Assembly: GCF_030848805.1 (NCBI RefSeq)
Contig: NW_027270003.1
Coordinates: forward strand, 348,438-412,437
Origin: Temnothorax longispinosus
Lineage: Eukaryota; Arthropoda; Insecta; Hymenoptera; Formicidae
Direction: 5' to 3'
Length of the DNA stretch: 64,000 nt
Every line of letters begins with the position of its first letter. Within the stretch, counting starts at the first letter, position 1. Shown here in pieces: positions 55,793-64,000 of this stretch. Under the pieces are notes generated by a model. That model did no database searches, had not been told where the DNA came from, and was given only the letters and a program-made list of their open reading frames with translations. Both the position numbers and the translations under genes were made by a program.

Positions 55793-56115
55793 GATAATTG
55801 ATGATATTAAAGGCGTGTGGTTAATGTCAATCCTCCGTCCGGCTACATTCTCCGCCATGATTCCTTGTGCGATTCTTTAGGAATGTGCTCGAAGTATTAC
55901 TTACGTGATCATTATTGCAAAACGAATACCTTCCCTTAAATACTTTAAACAATACAATGATTACGCTACGAATGATATTCCTCGCTCGAAATATTCAATA
56001 CTGATTATCGCCTGCTGGCGTGCGCCGGTGCGCCGTGCTATTCCTCTCGCAATTCCCTCGTGAATTGCCTTTCTCGAAATGCTTCTTGTGTGAATCCGTG
56101 AGATTCGCGACATCC
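55793..56115 (-). other. Leader of the BEL/Pao element
   Basis: Non-coding sequence between the BEL primer site and the invading LTR; an ATGGCGGAGAATG at about 55858 on the minus strand could be the original gag start. Confidence 0.45.
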
Positions 56116-56133
56116 GCGGAATGTATCCGGCTC
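56116..56133 (-). promoter_or_regulatory. BEL/Pao primer binding site
   Basis: Minus-strand TTGGTCCTTCGAGCCGGA immediately inside the LTR; the same word is known to me from insect BEL-type elements. Confidence 0.65.
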
Positions 56134-56369
56134 GAAGGACCAATGTTAATTGTGTGCGTTTAATTCTCCAATGTTGGGTCGAATCTCCGTTGAGACAATA
56201 AATTTAGACTTGCCTTGTAAAAGTAAAACGATTTTATTGTCGAGCGATGTGTGCACGTCTGAACGCTAATCCGCCATCTTACCAACTAACTCCCTCAGAG
56301 CGGAAACTCGCGCGCTTTCGTTACCGTGCGTAACGCCATCTATTAGACTCGCTCTCAACTTAATCAACA
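56134..56369 (-). repeat. BEL/Pao 5' LTR
   Basis: 236 bp, minus-strand TGTTGATTAAG...AATTAACA, with an AATAAA at about 56225-56236. Confidence 0.75.
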
Positions 56370-56372
56370 CAA

Positions 56373-57090
56373 TGTCAATTGAAAAAGTTAGTCAGAGTAA
56401 AAACTAAGCAATCTATGATAATTACCGACACTCCAGAATCTTCTTTCGATAAAGTAGCCATGGATATTGTAGGACCTCTTCCCACCACTGAAAGAGGCAA
56501 TGAATATATTTTTACACTACAAGACCAATTAACCAAATTCTGCATGGGAATACCCTTAACAAATCAAACTTCTGAAACAATAACAGAAGCATTTGTGGAT
56601 AGATTTATATGTGTATTAGGAGCACCCAAGGCAATATTAACTGACCAAGGAAAAAACTTTATTAACGATCTATTGAAAAGAGTCGCTAAGATATTCAGAA
56701 TCCGTAAATTTCGCACTACCGCCTTCCACCCTCAATCAAACGGATCGTTAGAGAGATCATATCACGCGTTAGGTGAATATTTGAAACAATACGCCAATGA
56801 ACAGAAACAATGGGATAAATGGATTGGATTAGCAATGTATAGTTACAACACCAGTGTACATGAAGCGACAAAACACACTCCATACGAATTAGTTTTCGAA
56901 AAATTCCGTCTAACGAACCCTTGACTTCAGAAGATAAATTAGCCAACTATGACGAGTATGTAATAAATCTCGCCACACAGCTTCACAATATACAGACTAA
57001 CGCTCGAAAAAACGTCGTTCAAGCCAAAGGACCCCGCACTAATTATATAGGAAATTGGATTCCGGTGAAATCGCGTAATTTTTGAATATG
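56373..57090 (+). pseudogene. Gypsy integrase core (copy 1)
   Basis: Begins at the end of the integrase zinc finger (CQLKKLVRVKTKQ) and continues with SSFDKVAMDIVGPLPTT, FTLQDQLTKFCMGIPL, LGAPKAILTDQGKNFINDL, FRTTAFHPQSNGSLERSYHA and GLAMYSYNTSVHEATKHTPY: the D,D-35-E core that joins cDNA to the genome. A frameshift near 56920 precedes the C-terminal part (INLATQLHNIQTNARK). Position and strand fit copy 1, whose missing RT end and RNase H were lost with the invading elements. Confidence 0.85.
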
Positions 57091-57228
57091 TTGTGGCTTA
57101 TAACCTACTGAACAAAAGATGTAATGAGCACAAAGCTAAATAATAGACAGTTTTTGAGCTACAGCCAGTCAAACATGAAAAATTATGGTCTGCGCGAGTA
57201 CTATATCCCTACTCTTGGCATATCCCAG
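57091..57228. other. Short unassigned sequence before the gap
   Basis: No domain or repeat recognised. Confidence 0.4.
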
Positions 57229-57728
57229 NNNNNNNNNNNNNNNNNNNNNNNNNNNNNNNNNNNNNNNNNNNNNNNNNNNNNNNNNNNNNNNNNNNNNNNN
57301 NNNNNNNNNNNNNNNNNNNNNNNNNNNNNNNNNNNNNNNNNNNNNNNNNNNNNNNNNNNNNNNNNNNNNNNNNNNNNNNNNNNNNNNNNNNNNNNNNNNN
57401 NNNNNNNNNNNNNNNNNNNNNNNNNNNNNNNNNNNNNNNNNNNNNNNNNNNNNNNNNNNNNNNNNNNNNNNNNNNNNNNNNNNNNNNNNNNNNNNNNNNN
57501 NNNNNNNNNNNNNNNNNNNNNNNNNNNNNNNNNNNNNNNNNNNNNNNNNNNNNNNNNNNNNNNNNNNNNNNNNNNNNNNNNNNNNNNNNNNNNNNNNNNN
57601 NNNNNNNNNNNNNNNNNNNNNNNNNNNNNNNNNNNNNNNNNNNNNNNNNNNNNNNNNNNNNNNNNNNNNNNNNNNNNNNNNNNNNNNNNNNNNNNNNNNN
57701 NNNNNNNNNNNNNNNNNNNNNNNNNNNN
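57229..57728. other. Assembly gap (500 N)
   Basis: Run of undetermined bases. Confidence 1.
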
Positions 57729-57915
57729 CCCCGCGGCGCCGGAAAAACGCGGTTCCCCCCTCCCCCTCCCCCGCGGCGTTCGAAAAACGCGGTTCCCCCT
57801 CCCCCTCCCCCGCGGCGCCCGAAACACGCGGTTCCCCCCCCCCCCTCGCGGTCCCCCCCGCCCGCGGTTCCCCCCCGCCCGCGGTTCCCCCCCGCCCCTC
57901 ACCCCCCCTCATTGC
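57729..57915. repeat. GC-rich minisatellite beside the gap
   Basis: Units of CCCGCGGCGNNCGAAAAACG followed by CGGTTCCCCC and C/T runs, repeated three or more times, then poly-C. This probably caused the gap. Confidence 0.85.
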
Positions 57916-57942
57916 TCCCTAGTTAGAATCGGCCTAGCTTAC

Positions 57943-59259
57943 CTACTTCGGTTTATTTTCTGCGTTACGTTGTTCATTTTGCTTCTTCCAGCAATTATTA
58001 GCTGAGTGCCCCGGTTTATCGCACCATTGACAAATTATCGAGATTTTACTCTGATTGTTATTATTCTGATTGTTGTTTGTTCTGCATGTCTTAGCGTCGT
58101 GGCCAGATTTAGAGCACAATTGACAGATAAGATGATTTTCTTGGACTATGTTAACAGGGCGTTGGACTTGTGGATCGCGGAGGCGACATTTGTCGGCGCT
58201 ATGTCCACGTTTTTTGCAAATCTGACATATCAAAATCTCAGTTCCCAAGCTAGTCTTATTATGTGATTGTTGGGAAGGTTGAGTCAGTTTTCTACAATTA
58301 GAGGCTATGTGTCCCTCTTTAAAACAGACCTGACAGGTTTCGTGAGATCGGGTAACAATTGATGGTTTATTTGCTGTACTACTCGGTCCCTGTCGTAAAT
58401 CTGTCATCTCGTGTAGCTCTCTCTCTATGCGTAACGCGTCGGCCACGGTTGCCTGGACGTCTAAATTTCTCGTTACTCTTTGCTCAATTGCCGGCTTTAA
58501 TCCTCTAATAAAACATTTGCACATATCTCTTTCTAAAGATGCTTTAATATTCTGACCGGGAAGGGCATTTCCCGAATTTTTATGGGCTTCTAATATTTGT
58601 TTACCTAATAGCTTTACCCTATTTGCATATGTAACGACGTCTTCCTCGTTTTTTTGATATATGCAACCTAGCTCTCCTTGTAACTGATAAATATTTTTAG
58701 CCGCGCCATAAACTTGTTCTAAATATTTTGTTAAAGAGGCTACTGTATCGAAATCTTGATCTTGTATGGTACGGCGAGCTTCGCCTATAATTCGGGTTCT
58801 GATTATTTTGGTAAATTGAGATTCTGCCTCATTGGGCAGCATGGATTTCGCTTCTTCGCATCCCTCTATAAAATATGTTAACGGAATATTTTTTCCGTCA
58901 AAAAAGGGAACGGCCTCTACCGCGTATTTTAAAGTAGCGAAAGGGTTAGCGTGCGCCATCGTTCCTGCGATGCTTATAAAAGAATTATATTCGACTGACC
59001 GTGCGGGTAGTATTGTTTTATCTGAGGAATTGTCAGAAACGTGAAGGGTGAAATCAGACGTATCGGTTATATTTTGTTTGTTCTCCGCAATATCGCCAAC
59101 GTTTGGAGGAAAAATTTGTCTAGGTGCTGTTTTAATGTTCGGATGGGGAGTGGATGTGTATGGTGTAGAATCACCGGGTTTAATTTTGCCTTGATTTTCT
59201 ATGGCTTGTTTATAGAGATCATCAACTTGATCTTTATCAGATTTTGACCTCGTATTCAT
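57943..59259 (-). pseudogene. Gypsy gag, truncated (copy 2)
   Basis: Opens at ATG 59259 (NTRSKSDKDQVDDLYKQ) and is open for about 438 codons, including the region frameshifted in copy 1. Four zinc knuckles (CQVCFKEGHIASNC to CQWCDKPGHSANNC) remain; the last two are lost where the frame ends at a TAG beside the GC minisatellite. Apart from scattered changes it is nearly the same protein as copy 1. Confidence 0.85.
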
Positions 59260-59286
59260 CACCACTCTCGAAAAATCGCACTTTTC

Positions 59287-59304
59287 ATCCCGGACGAGCC
59301 CCCA
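59287..59304 (-). promoter_or_regulatory. Primer binding site, tRNA-Pro type (copy 2)
   Basis: TGGGGGCTCGTCCGGGAT on the minus strand, 13 bp after the LTR end, as in copy 1. Confidence 0.9.
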
Positions 59305-60053
59305 AATTTTTAAGGTCTGTTACGTCAGGACCCCGGAATTTAGGTACATTGGTTCGACGGATAGCGAAGGAAAGGGTATCCGAGGGAGGGGGTAAAGGAA
59401 GACGTAACGAGATCTCTATGGTATCTCGGGTTCACGCTGAAAGGGCGCGTGCCTCGAGTCGAATGCACCTTTCGGAAAACTCTAGTCGTGGGTCAACGTC
59501 CAGAAGGGACGCTATTACGCCTACTGAGAGTTTTCGTGCACTCGCGGTCCTGTTTTCGGTCAAGGATAATATCCCTATTACCGGGGATCGGACCTTGTGC
59601 GATTTAGGGAGGTAGTGAGGGGTGAGGTCTTATTTATAAATGAATAAACATTGAGTTTATTTTAATCAAATAATTAGAACATTTATTGTAAAGGAATAGA
59701 ACAAATATTATTACAAATTAAAGAATCATTATTGTATATAATAATACGTGAAAGTGTGGTGTGTGTGTGTGTGTGTGTGGATTGACATTCGTCCTGGTAC
59801 AAATTCGGAAGATCGGGGAGGATCTTTATAAAGATCGATATTCTGCTCGTCAACGATACATTTGGTGAGTAGATTGTGAAGAATAAATGTTGACTATGTA
59901 TGCGTGAATATATAAAAACGAGGGTTCAAACATTAATTTGGTAACATAGTTATCGGAATAAAATATTTAAATTTATTCTAGAGAAATAGTTAGTTATAAA
60001 TTTATGATTACGTAAGGGGTATGATTACGATACAATGGTTGATTAGCGATTAG

Positions 60054-60703
60054 TTATAAATTTATACATTCATATACTATTTCTATAGTAGGGGATGGGG
60101 AACGCGGGGAGGATTCCTCGAGTACTTCGATACTCGAGTCGCAAAAGGAGGGAGAGGGTGATCGGTCACGATAGAGGGTGGTGGAACTAGAGGGGGAAGG
60201 AATTCCGTCGAAAGGAACAGGAGAGAAGTTGCAGGGTGATCTCTCCCGGAACTCCGCAAGTTCCTCGGAAGGAACTGGAGAGTAGGAAGGTTCAAAAAGG
60301 GGGGAAGATTCTGGGGTATCGGGGAACACCCGATACGCAAGGAAACAACAGGCAGATGAGGGAGATCGGGAAGAGGGAGAATCGGGGATAGCGAGTTCGA
60401 TATGCGGAGACTGTTCGCGTCTTAGAAATGAGGCTAGGAGCTGTCGCTCCACTATGCGGGCGCGCCTGTTCCGAATTAGCCGATTGCGTATAGTTATTCC
60501 TAAGGGCTTGCGGGGGTGAATTTTCGACTTCACTAAACTTATTTTATGATTTTGAATTCGAAAAAAGAGGGAGTTTTAAAGACGATTTTATACTTATATA
60601 TATAAATATATATACGTGTTCTCGTGTATGGTATTCACACATATATATATATGTATACTGTAGGGGTGTATGTAGATAACCGAGCGGGTATCTCGGACTT
60701 ACT
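60054..60703 (-). CDS. LTR-encoded Ser/Pro-rich protein, start codon made by splicing (copy 2)
   Basis: Exon 1 ends ...GTCAACA|GTAAGTCC at 60703; the acceptor GTTTAG ends at 60533 and exon 2 starts TG at 60532, so joining again gives ATG. The 159-residue product keeps RNRRARIVERQLLASFLRRE, SPHI...IPDSP, YRVFPDTP, EPSYSPVPSEEL, RSPSPS and SSIEVL/PTIEIVYE in order; about half the residues match copy 1 and length changes are in frame. No known domain. The preserved frame, motifs and splice junction argue that the ORF is used by the element. Confidence 0.6.
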
Positions 60704-60940
60704 GTTGACGGCTGTGATCGGGGAGTCTCTGAGGTGACTGCGCCGGATTCTTCCGGAGGTAGGTTTGGCTCAGTTCTGTGATGTGTCTTGAACGCGCACA
60801 GAATCGACTCGCAACGCGACAGAAATCTAGTTTCACTTGAGGAATACAGCTGGATGATAGTTGACAAGTACGGCTGGTAAATATAATTTTAAGACGTCTC
60901 GGACTGGATCAGAAGTGACTCCAAGTGCGCAAAGTCGCGA

Positions 60941-60950
60941 TTTTTATACA
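60941..60950 (-). promoter_or_regulatory. TATA box of the copy-2 LTR
   Basis: TGTATAAAAA about 600 bp into the LTR, followed by CGCGAC as in copy 1. Confidence 0.55.
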
Positions 60951-61550
60951 AAATTAAGGAGGCGAGATTATGTTTTAATCCGATTTGATTGGGAGGAGTT
61001 CTCTTCTGATCGTGACGTATGTTTCAATTTTCCGCCTATCCCGTGGCGAGTTTCCCCAAAAATCGTCATTGCCTATGAGCAATTTTTAATTAGCGGCTAT
61101 TCATTGGCGAGTACGTTATCATCTTGCCCTTTGACAGTCCCTTCCAGAGTCTTAATTTTATCAATCGCCGCGAGGCGTGGGTCTTAGGTCAAATCTGCGT
61201 TTCACGGAAAAGCGTGAGATCAGCTTTTCCGTGACCCGAGAGGTCACCCAGATCCTTACGGCGTTTTTAATTTATTGCGCCCTTTGCCACGAAATTTCGA
61301 GATAATTGAAATTTCGTGCTTCATTTCGTGGAATTAGATGGAATGCGACAAACAAGTCTATAATTTGCCTATTTTATTAGGTTCGAGTCTTCTGGAAGAT
61401 TTCGTCATTTGCCATTTAATGAGCGATGACAGTTGGAGTGCATCCGCTTCGTCAATTGATAGCCGCTATTTTATGGTTTTCGTCTGTTTTGTGTGATGAG
61501 ATGAGTGATTCCACGAAAGAAGGAAATCGTGGAGTCAACAGGACGTAACA

Positions 61551-61741
61551 GTTACGCCGATTGTATTACGTTAATTGCGCTTTGTTGGATGCGTTGAAAA
61601 TCCTGAGGAATGTTGCTGTCAATCTTTCGTTGTATTAAATTATCATGAGTTATGTATTTATTGTCTTTGTTTTTAGTCACGACGACTTTTTTAATTTATT
61701 TGCGCTTTGCTGGTTGCGTTAAACTTCTTGAGAAAAGTTGT
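61551..61741. other. Unassigned AT-rich flank
   Basis: Contains GCGCTTTGTTGGATGCGTTG and a near-copy GCGCTTTGCTGGTTGCGTTA about 130 bp on; otherwise nothing recognised. Confidence 0.5.
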
Positions 61742-61950
61742 CTTGCAAAGTATATGCGTGGGCTTTTCACACGTGGAAAGTTGTAAACCCATGTGGCACC
61801 TCGCCTCGCACGAAAAGTGTATGCGTGGAGGCAGTAGGTTCCGCCCCCCTGCGGGCGGCTCCACTATCATTAAACTATACACATAGTGTGCCTTGCAAAG
61901 TATGTGCGTGGGCTTTTCACACGTGGAAAGTTGTAAACCCATGTGGCACC
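61742..61950 (+). repeat. Direct repeat pair of 61 bp
   Basis: CTTGCAAAGTATATGCGTGG...CATGTGGCACCTC at 61742-61802 recurs at about 61892-61952 with one or two changes, separated by about 90 bp of GC-rich sequence. Confidence 0.85.
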
Positions 61951-61974
61951 TCGGTTTTTGCTGGGCACGGAAAT

Positions 61975-62098
61975 TTTTTTCGGGGAAGATATTTTCCGGG
62001 GGAGATATTTTCCGGGGGAGATTTTTTGATGGGGAGATTTTTTCCGGAGAGATTTTTTCCGGGAACTGATTTCCGGGAGATTCTTTCCGAGGAACAAA
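61975..62098 (+). repeat. GGGGAGATATTTTCC-type minisatellite
   Basis: Six to eight degenerate units of 15-22 bp (GGGGGAGATATTTTCC, GGGGAGATTTTTTCC, GGGAGATTCTTTCC) directly before the transposase gene. Confidence 0.85.
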
Positions 62099-62109
62099 AC
62101 GTCGGTTAC

Positions 62110-63935
62110 GGTAATAATAGTATTAATGAAGAACTGGCGATTTTAAATCGCGACCCTACCTGCTGCAGACTGAATGTTTTAACTCAGACGCAGAGAGACA
62201 AACTTGCTTAATTTGTAATGCACCTAATGATATTCATAGGCTTTCATTGCAAGCCAGAGTGAATGTATTTGTACATTGTAATATATTTGTTCCTGATGGT
62301 GTAAGGTCTTGTCCACGCCACCTGGATGAAAGAGGCTTTCTTTTGAAAATCTTTCAGCCTATTTTACAATTTATCAATAGAGCCTACGTAATCAATGGTC
62401 AAGAATTGCAAACATTTCTTCAAGAACTTCGCGCAAATGCTTCAAACTCTTGTTCATTCGATAATGAAAATGACATTAATGAAGACGATTTTCAGGTTTT
62501 AACGTCGCTTTCTATAGATCAATTTTCGAATTTATTTTCTTTCTGCGATCCAGTACCTATAGAAAACGGTCACAGGTATGTTCGCAAAAAGGATCTCATA
62601 ATGTTTTTGTGCAAATTAAGACACGGTATGTCTGATAATTACTTAAAAGTTATTTTTAGGTACTCAAGTAGACAAGCTGTTAGTTTGTCTATTGATACTG
62701 TCAGAAAATCTCTAATGATTCGTTTTGTTCCACAAAATATTGGTTTTCATGCTATTAATAGAGAGCATTATATTGAACAACATGTAACAGATTTTGCTAA
62801 CATACTGTATAATCCTAATCCAAATGATAAAAAAGCCATTTTATATATCGACGGCACATATAATGAAATTGAAAAAAGCAGTAACTTCCGTGTTCTGCGC
62901 CAATCGTACAGCATACACAAGGGTCATCACTTAGTTAAACCAGTTTTAATCGTGGCACCTAACGGATACATCGTTGACGTACAGGGACCATATTTTTCAG
63001 ATTATTGGAATAACGATGCGGCACTTCTGCGTAATGAGTTCGAGAGAGATATCGATGGCATGAGATTGTGGTTACAGCCAAATAATATTTTAATAGTAGA
63101 CCGCGGATATCGCGACGCTATTCCACTGCTCGAAGACTTAAATATACGTTATCATATGCCTAGGCTACTCGAACGTGGACAAAATCAGTTCACTACTGAA
63201 GAAGCAAATGCATCTAGATTAGTTACAAAAACTAGATGGATCGTTGAAGCCAGAAATGGCCACATTAAAAGTGTTTTTAAGTTTTTGGCTCAACCGATCA
63301 ACACTTCTCATTTGCCAAATCTTGGGTCTTTTTATCGCATAGCTGGTGCTTTAATTAACAGATACCGAGATCCTATACTTATGCAAGATGCAACTGCAGA
63401 AAAAACTCGAGAATTATTACAAAGGACACAAGAACCAAATATATTTCAAGCATTAGTGGAGGTAGAGAATTTACGTAAAAGAAGAGGTCAATGGGTGGAT
63501 CTTGATCATAACCAAGTTGTAGATTTTCCACATCTCACTTTAGAATACATTAAAGATCTGACAGTTGGTACTTATCAAGTTGAATTGGCTCCGTCATACG
63601 TACAAGACTCAATGCAGAGAAACGAAGAAAACGCGTTCGTTTTAGATATTCAAGAAAACGGTCGAGGAATGATAAGAGTAAAAATATATTTTAGTTTTAG
63701 ACACGCGACGTCTTACCAACTATGGATAGGGTACCTAATCGGTGAAAATGATGATGATGAGCAGGAAGATTCTATTTTAGGTTACTATTGTACATGCAAA
63801 TCAGGAGCAAGAACTTCAGGAACTTGTGTTCACATAGCAACAGTCATCTGGTTTCTTGGTCATGCGCGCCATCATGAAGGAATAAAATATCCATCGACTC
63901 GACTATTATACTGTAAGGATGGTCGAATTAATTAA
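62110..63935 (+). CDS. DDE transposase with C-terminal SWIM zinc finger
   Basis: The main frame is open from 62247 to 63935; reading continues upstream to CLICNAPNDIHRLSLQ, and after one shift near 62205 to INEELAILNRDPTCCRLNV (from about 62130). Counted from the Met at 62247: Cys/His-rich start, a helix-turn-helix-like region (RKKDLIMFLCKLRHGMSDNY, 113-132), then the catalytic core with candidates D202 (ILYIDGTYNEIE), D285 (ILIVDRGYRDAI) and E334 (TRWIVEARNGHIK), and SWIM finger CTCKSGARTSGTCVH (C515, C517, C527, H529). The layout matches Harbinger-related (DDE_Tnp_4-like) transposases. The core has no stops. The frameshift may be an intron or a disabling change. No TIRs could be fixed. Confidence 0.8.
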
Positions 63936-64000
63936 GAGATGACTCTTGGTATATGTATATATTTGATAACTGGTACAATGGTATTTGCGGGAACGAACGT
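63936..64000. other. Downstream flank to window end
   Basis: 65 bp without recognisable end signals of the DDE element. Confidence 0.5.

Larger units (their letters stand above)
49061..56369 (-). mobile_element. BEL/Pao LTR retrotransposon, truncated and invaded
   Basis: Reading leftward: 5' LTR (56134-56369), primer site, leader (to about 55800), then after a plus-strand LTR insertion the gag (51895-51254), gag/protease (51162-50137) and RT (50180-49061). The element is cut at the 28S-like segment; RNase H, integrase and the 3' LTR are missing here. Family call rests on the BEL-type RT motif and gag/protease. Confidence 0.8.
59318..61550 (-). repeat. Long LTR (2.23 kb) of gypsy copy 2
   Basis: Minus-strand TGTTACGTCCTG...GACGTAACA. 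Same order as copy 1: U3 about 600 bp, TATA (60941-60950), short leader exon, 170-bp intron, ORF, CA microsatellite (about 59758-59779), AATAAA, U5. Sequence similarity to copy 1 is patchy outside U5. Confidence 0.85.

Noticed and set aside
57124..58005. Frames spanning the N run
   Set aside because: Translations of undetermined bases and a GC minisatellite.

Overview
The window reads as insect nuclear DNA, most likely hymenopteran and possibly an ant. The evidence is AT-rich non-coding DNA with short introns (GTAAGT...TTTNAG), insect-like TOP3B and FMR1 exons, and a dense mix of LTR retrotransposons, LINEs, Penelope-like elements, tRNA-derived SINEs and hairpin MITEs. There is no operon structure and no intact conventional host gene. 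Two assembly gaps (N runs) are present at 19278-19787 and 57229-57728. Species was inferred from family resemblance only; no search could be run.

Layout. 1-1.2 kb: a gypsy-type gag/protease fragment and a purine-rich LINE fragment. 1.7-3.2 kb: a long inverted repeat around GT/CT microsatellites. 3.85-7.0 kb: a foldback-like element built from a 90-bp satellite with 180-bp and 720-bp higher-order periods. 7.2-11.5 kb: a decayed purine-biased LINE (ORF1, endonuclease, RT). 11.5-14.2 kb: MITEs and AT-rich DNA. 14.2-15.6 kb: a chimeric pseudogene joining 5' exons of DNA topoisomerase III-beta to KH2-region exons of FMR1, introns retained. 15.6-20.4 kb: non-coding DNA, hairpin MITEs and a gap. 20.6-29.6 kb: a broken tyrosine-recombinase (Crypton-like) gene split by three insertions, each with recognisable target duplications: an internally deleted LTR element (TSD ATTA), a tRNA-derived SINE (16-bp TSD) and a Penelope-like element. 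29.8-34.5 kb: a near-perfect palindrome with about 2.3-kb arms; its right arm is the 3' part of an RTE-type LINE that continues to 36.7 kb. 38.1-40.4 kb: a second Penelope-like element.

40.4-61.6 kb holds two head-to-head copies of one gypsy family with unusually long LTRs (about 2.1-2.2 kb). Each LTR has a TATA promoter, a short intron, and an ORF whose ATG appears only after splicing (A|TG). Downstream come a tRNA-Pro-type primer site and a gag with up to six CCHC knuckles. Copy 1 is riddled with other elements: a repeat-rich LTR with an mdg1-type primer site, a structured RNA-like segment ending in 28S rDNA sequence, a BEL/Pao element on the minus strand, a second repeat-rich LTR, and a 1.5-kb foldback element. 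61.7-63.9 kb: a nearly intact DDE transposase with a C-terminal SWIM zinc finger, preceded by direct repeats and a minisatellite.

Strongest leads: the LTR-encoded spliced ORF, the TOP3B-FMR1 chimera (the two proteins are reported to work in one complex), the higher-order satellite foldback, and the palindrome centred on an older, diverged inverted repeat.
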